NCBI GenBank assembly: GCA_016928025.1
Contig: JAFGLN010000068.1
Location: 1-36,169 of the forward strand
DNA: 36,169 bases
Origin: Deltaproteobacteria bacterium
Lineage (GTDB): Bacteria; Desulfobacterota; Syntrophia; Syntrophales; JAFGHS01
Direction: 5' to 3'
A program made the translations under genes and the position numbers. Position 1 is the stretch's first letter, and every line of letters starts with the position of its first letter. Below, in pieces: positions 33,669 to 36,169 of the stretch. A model generated the notes under the pieces. It was not told the origin of the DNA. It did no database searches and worked only from the letters and a program-made list of their open reading frames with translations.

Positions 33669-33763
33669 TCAGCGCCTTTGATTTTGGTGTTCCGTTTGAC
33701 CGCGAATTCTTTCAGACGGATTATATCCCATCGGTGCCGTTGGTATAGTTGTTTTACGGATTT

Positions 33764-35152
33764 TTAGCCGTTAACATCCGACGTCTTGGCGGCCCCTTCC
33801 TGCGTCGGCGGTTTCGGCTCTATGATTTCCATGCGCACCGTGTCGATTTTCGTTTCGCTCGCCTCCAGGATGGTAAATGAAAGGACCAGATTTTCGACAG
33901 CGGTTGCATTTTCTGAACCCTGGGTCGAACTGTTCTTGGGCCAGGTAAGGACTTCGCCCGGCTTGGGAACCTCCCCGGCCAGATCCATCAGTAAACCACC
34001 GACGGTATCATAACCCTTATCCAGAGCGAAACCCGGCTTGAAAGGCAAATTCGTTTCCAGATCGGCCAGGAGTAATTTCGCCTCGACTCTGAAGCATCCC
34101 GGTTTTTCTTCGACAAAGTCCTGGGCGGGTTCATCGTATTCGTCGTAGATTTCGCCCACCATCTCCTCGATAATGTCTTCGAGCGATACAATACCCGACA
34201 CCCCGCCGAACTCATCGATAACGATGCCCATACCCATTTGTCGCTTTTTGAGTTCCGCAAGGACTTCACTCAAATTCTTGGATTCAGGGATAAAGTAGAC
34301 ATCCGTTCTCATCAAATCGCGGATGCGGAAGGTTTTGCCCTCCGGATTCACCAGAAAATAAAGCAGATCCTTGATATAAAAAATTCCGATGATTTTATCC
34401 GGAATTTCATCATAGACGGGATACCGGGAATAGTTGTGTTCCTTGTGCTGCTCCCAAATCTCTGCCAGTGTTTCATTCACTTCAAACATGACCATGTTGG
34501 TTCTCGGCACCATGATTTCCCGTGCCACCGTATCTTCCAAGTCAAGGGCCGCCGCCAGCATTGTGCCGACTTCATGATCGAGACTCTTTTCCTCCGTTCC
34601 CCGACGGATCATCCATTCAATGTCTTCTTCCGTGACCAGGGGCCCTTCGTGGCTGAATTTACCTCCCGTAATCCAAACGACGGTCCGGCTGATATAAACA
34701 AGGACCTTTGTAATCAGCAAAAAGGGATAATAAAAGGCGTAGATAATCAGGAACAGAGGGATCATGGCTTCGGCATTATGCTTGGCATACGTTTTGGGAA
34801 CAACCTCGCCGAAGATGAGAATAATCAATGTCATGACGCCGACGGCAACGGCGACGGCAAAACTTTCCACATTGCTTATTCCCATGCCTTGAAGCTGCTG
34901 GTAACTGAATCGGGTGGCTAAGGAAGAAGCTAAAATATTGACAATGTTGTTGCCGATGAGGATGGTTGTCAAGACATCGTTGGGTTTGGCCAGCCACAAC
35001 TCAAGCAGCGGGGATTTTTTCCCGTTGTCAAGCATCTGCTGGACCTTCCTGTGACTCAAACTGGTTAATGCTGTTTCTGTTGAAGAGAAAAGAGCCGAAC
35101 CGACAATACAAAGTAAAATAGCCAATATCTGGGACCAAGCGTCCTCTTCCAA
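33764..35152 (-). CDS. CNNM/CorC (HlyC) family membrane protein with CBS pair
   Basis: A 462-residue inner-membrane protein of the CNNM/CorB-CorC family, linked to magnesium or other divalent cation efflux (older name hemolysin-like). Domain order: DUF21/CNNM membrane domain (about 1-190, with 'ALFSSTETALTSLSHRKVQQ' and 'ILIFGEVVPKTYAKHNAEAM'), two CBS repeats (about 208-330, 'IMVPRTNMVMFEVN' and 'DEFGGVSGIVSLEDIIEEMV'), and a CorC_HlyC domain (about 345-440). The proline in 'EVVPKTYA' matches the family's conserved acidic helix. The start is TTG 35152, nine bases after a strong GGAGGAG; no ATG fits. The extended acidic tail is unremarkable. Confidence 0.9.
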   Translation of the reverse strand: MEEDAWSQILAILLCIVGSALFSSTETALTSLSHRKVQQMLDNGKKSPLLELWLAKPNDVLTTILIGNNIVNILASSLATRFSYQQLQGMGISNVESFAVAVAVGVMTLIILIFGEVVPKTYAKHNAEAMIPLFLIIYAFYYPFLLITKVLVYISRTVVWITGGKFSHEGPLVTEEDIEWMIRRGTEEKSLDHEVGTMLAAALDLEDTVAREIMVPRTNMVMFEVNETLAEIWEQHKEHNYSRYPVYDEIPDKIIGIFYIKDLLYFLVNPEGKTFRIRDLMRTDVYFIPESKNLSEVLAELKKRQMGMGIVIDEFGGVSGIVSLEDIIEEMVGEIYDEYDEPAQDFVEEKPGCFRVEAKLLLADLETNLPFKPGFALDKGYDTVGGLLMDLAGEVPKPGEVLTWPKNSSTQGSENATAVENLVLSFTILEASETKIDTVRMEIIEPKPPTQEGAAKTSDVNG

Positions 35153-35642
35153 ACTGTTTAACTCCTCCTTCCTTGCGTTTGCTGGGGTTGGTTTGGTCTT
35201 TGTTTTGTGAATACAGCAAGCATGTCAATATCAAACAAGGTTCTGTTTGTCTTCATTTTTTCATAATGTATCGAAAATATGACCCCTTGGCAAGCAATTT
35301 TCAACAGCAATTTTCAAAGCAGCAATCTGCGTTAAGCACTTCCCATACGAACAATGTAACCAAATCTTAACGTGAGCGTAAAATTTCCGTCACTTTTATT
35401 TTGTATAAGCTGCTTCAAGACATAAGAGCGGGAGGAGGTGAAAAAGAAGGGGAGTATTAAGCGACTCAAAGAGATCTTTGTCATGTACCTATTTATCTAA
35501 ATAGCGCTGATGAAGTTTTGAATTTATCAACAAATGACAATATTTGAATGAAGTGGGTTTTGTAATATTGCGAATTAAATAAAGGACGTCAATAAAAATC
35601 TCTTTCATTCGTATAAATCACAAATTTAAGGAGAAATAAAAT
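35153..35642. other. Intergenic region between divergent CorC-family and porin genes
   Basis: About 490 nt with no convincing gene. A strong ribosome-like sequence GGGAGGAGG at 35430-35438 is followed by GTG without spacing and only a 20-codon frame (35438-35500). The stretch 35520-35640 is AT-rich and probably carries the porin promoter, but no -35/-10 pair with good spacing was found. Confidence 0.55.
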
Positions 35643-36169
35643 ATGAACATATCGCGTATATTGAAACATGGCATGTACATAGCAATGGCAATCATTGTTA
35701 TGGCAATAATGCCGTCGCTCACATCGGCGGGTGTAACCTTCAAAGATGGTGACAAATACGTCAAGCTGGGGGGACGCATCCATCTCCAGTATAAAACGGA
35801 AGATCCGGACACCGGAAGTTCTTCCGACAAATCCACGGATGATCTTTTTTTCCGCCGCTTCCGTCCTGAAATCGAAGGAAGCATTCACAAAGATTGGATG
35901 GGCAAGTTCCAGTGGGACATGGGAAAGGCGGAAAATGATAATGAACTTTCAATTGTAGATGCCTATTTGCGTTACAAAGGTTTGGACTTCATGACGGTAA
36001 CCTTCTTCAACGCCACCTTCCCTTTTTCAAGAGAAGTGATGACTTCCTCCAACAAAAAGCAGTTGGTGGAAGCTTCCTTTGTGGGTAATCATGATTATGG
36101 AACCCCTGATCACAATCTCGGTATGCACCTGAACGGTCATTTTGGAAAAGACAAAAACATCACCTGGGG
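35643..36169 (+). CDS. Porin, phosphate-selective OprO/OprP-like, N-terminal part
   Basis: The gene is cut by the window end; 175 codons are visible. A signal peptide covers about 1-30 ('HGMYIAMAIIVMAIMPSLTS', ending S-A-G). The mature part has 'DKYVKLGGRIHLQYKTED', 'DDLFFRRFRPEIEGSIHKDW' and 'WDMGKAENDNELSIVDAYLR', the alternating strands typical of the porin O/P family (PF07396). It would form an outer-membrane trimer for small anions or other solutes. ATG 35643 follows AAGGAG nine bases upstream. Substrate preference cannot be judged from this fragment. Confidence 0.82.
   Translation, partial: MNISRILKHGMYIAMAIIVMAIMPSLTSAGVTFKDGDKYVKLGGRIHLQYKTEDPDTGSSSDKSTDDLFFRRFRPEIEGSIHKDWMGKFQWDMGKAENDNELSIVDAYLRYKGLDFMTVTFFNATFPFSREVMTSSNKKQLVEASFVGNHDYGTPDHNLGMHLNGHFGKDKNITW

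Noticed and set aside
35430-35500. Strong ribosome-binding-like sequence with a 20-codon GTG frame
   Set aside because: The GTG directly abuts the GGAGGAG, leaving no spacing, and the peptide is lysine-rich without family resemblance.
1-36169. CRISPR arrays, tRNA or rRNA genes, insertion sequences, toxin-antitoxin or phage genes
   Set aside because: Reading both strands I found no regularly spaced repeats, no transposase or integrase motifs and no tRNA cloverleaf; absence was judged by eye only.

Overview
The window looks like a chromosomal piece of an anaerobic Gram-negative bacterium of the Desulfobacterota (old Deltaproteobacteria), plausibly the Syntrophales. This rests on gene order (lysS, lolC/E, lolD, bamA, skp, lpxD, lpxA, Gfo/Idh oxidoreductase, lpxB, msbA in one run), on the extra N-terminal domain in BamA, and on a bacterial aeRF1-like protein. 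The assignment is inference from content, not a database match.

Layout. (1) 1-423: gene-free, AT-rich, with a striking 27-bp inverted repeat. (2) 424-5898, plus strand, AT-rich: an O-antigen-type block with a DUF268 protein, a GT-B-like protein, a GT-D-fold glycosyltransferase, an alpha-1,2-fucosyltransferase (GT11), and a coupled WecD/WecE pair for dTDP-Fuc4NAc. (3) 5925-8177, minus strand: a GT9 heptosyltransferase-like and a GT4 transferase. (4) 8296-10060, plus strand: two GT2 transferases. (5) 10066-27548, minus strand: a tightly packed envelope operon read lysS > lolC/E > lolD > bamA > skp > lpxD > lpxA > Gfo/Idh > lpxB > msbA > lpxK > lpxL > waaF > gmhB > waaC > Trm112/YcaR-like. Many junctions overlap by 1-8 nt, and a sigma70-like promoter sits before lysS. 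(6) 27619-29448, minus strand: a GC-rich ABC exporter. (7) 29860-33636: ssb, tatA, a RodZ-like protein, a baeRF protein and a small membrane protein. (8) 33764-35152: a CNNM/CorC-type membrane protein, then a divergent porin gene running off the end.

Together the genes make and move lipopolysaccharide. LpxA/LpxD/LpxB/LpxK/LpxL build lipid A, GmhB supplies heptose, the three GT9 and neighbouring GT2/GT4 enzymes build the core, MsbA flips lipid A-core, and BamA/Skp/LolCD build the outer membrane that receives it. The low-GC block adds fucose and probably Fuc4NAc to an outer glycan. Genes often found in such clusters but absent here are fabZ (between lpxD and lpxA), lpxI or another UDP-diacylglucosamine hydrolase, lpxC and waaA.

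I found no strong candidate for a wholly new defence or mobile system. The most interesting items are the baeRF protein without a visible GGQ motif, the Gfo/Idh enzyme inside the lipid A operon with fabZ missing, the extra BamA domain, a four-cysteine motif shared by all three GT9 enzymes, and intergenic inverted repeats. One real gene of only 58 codons (Trm112-like, 10066-10242) is easy to miss.
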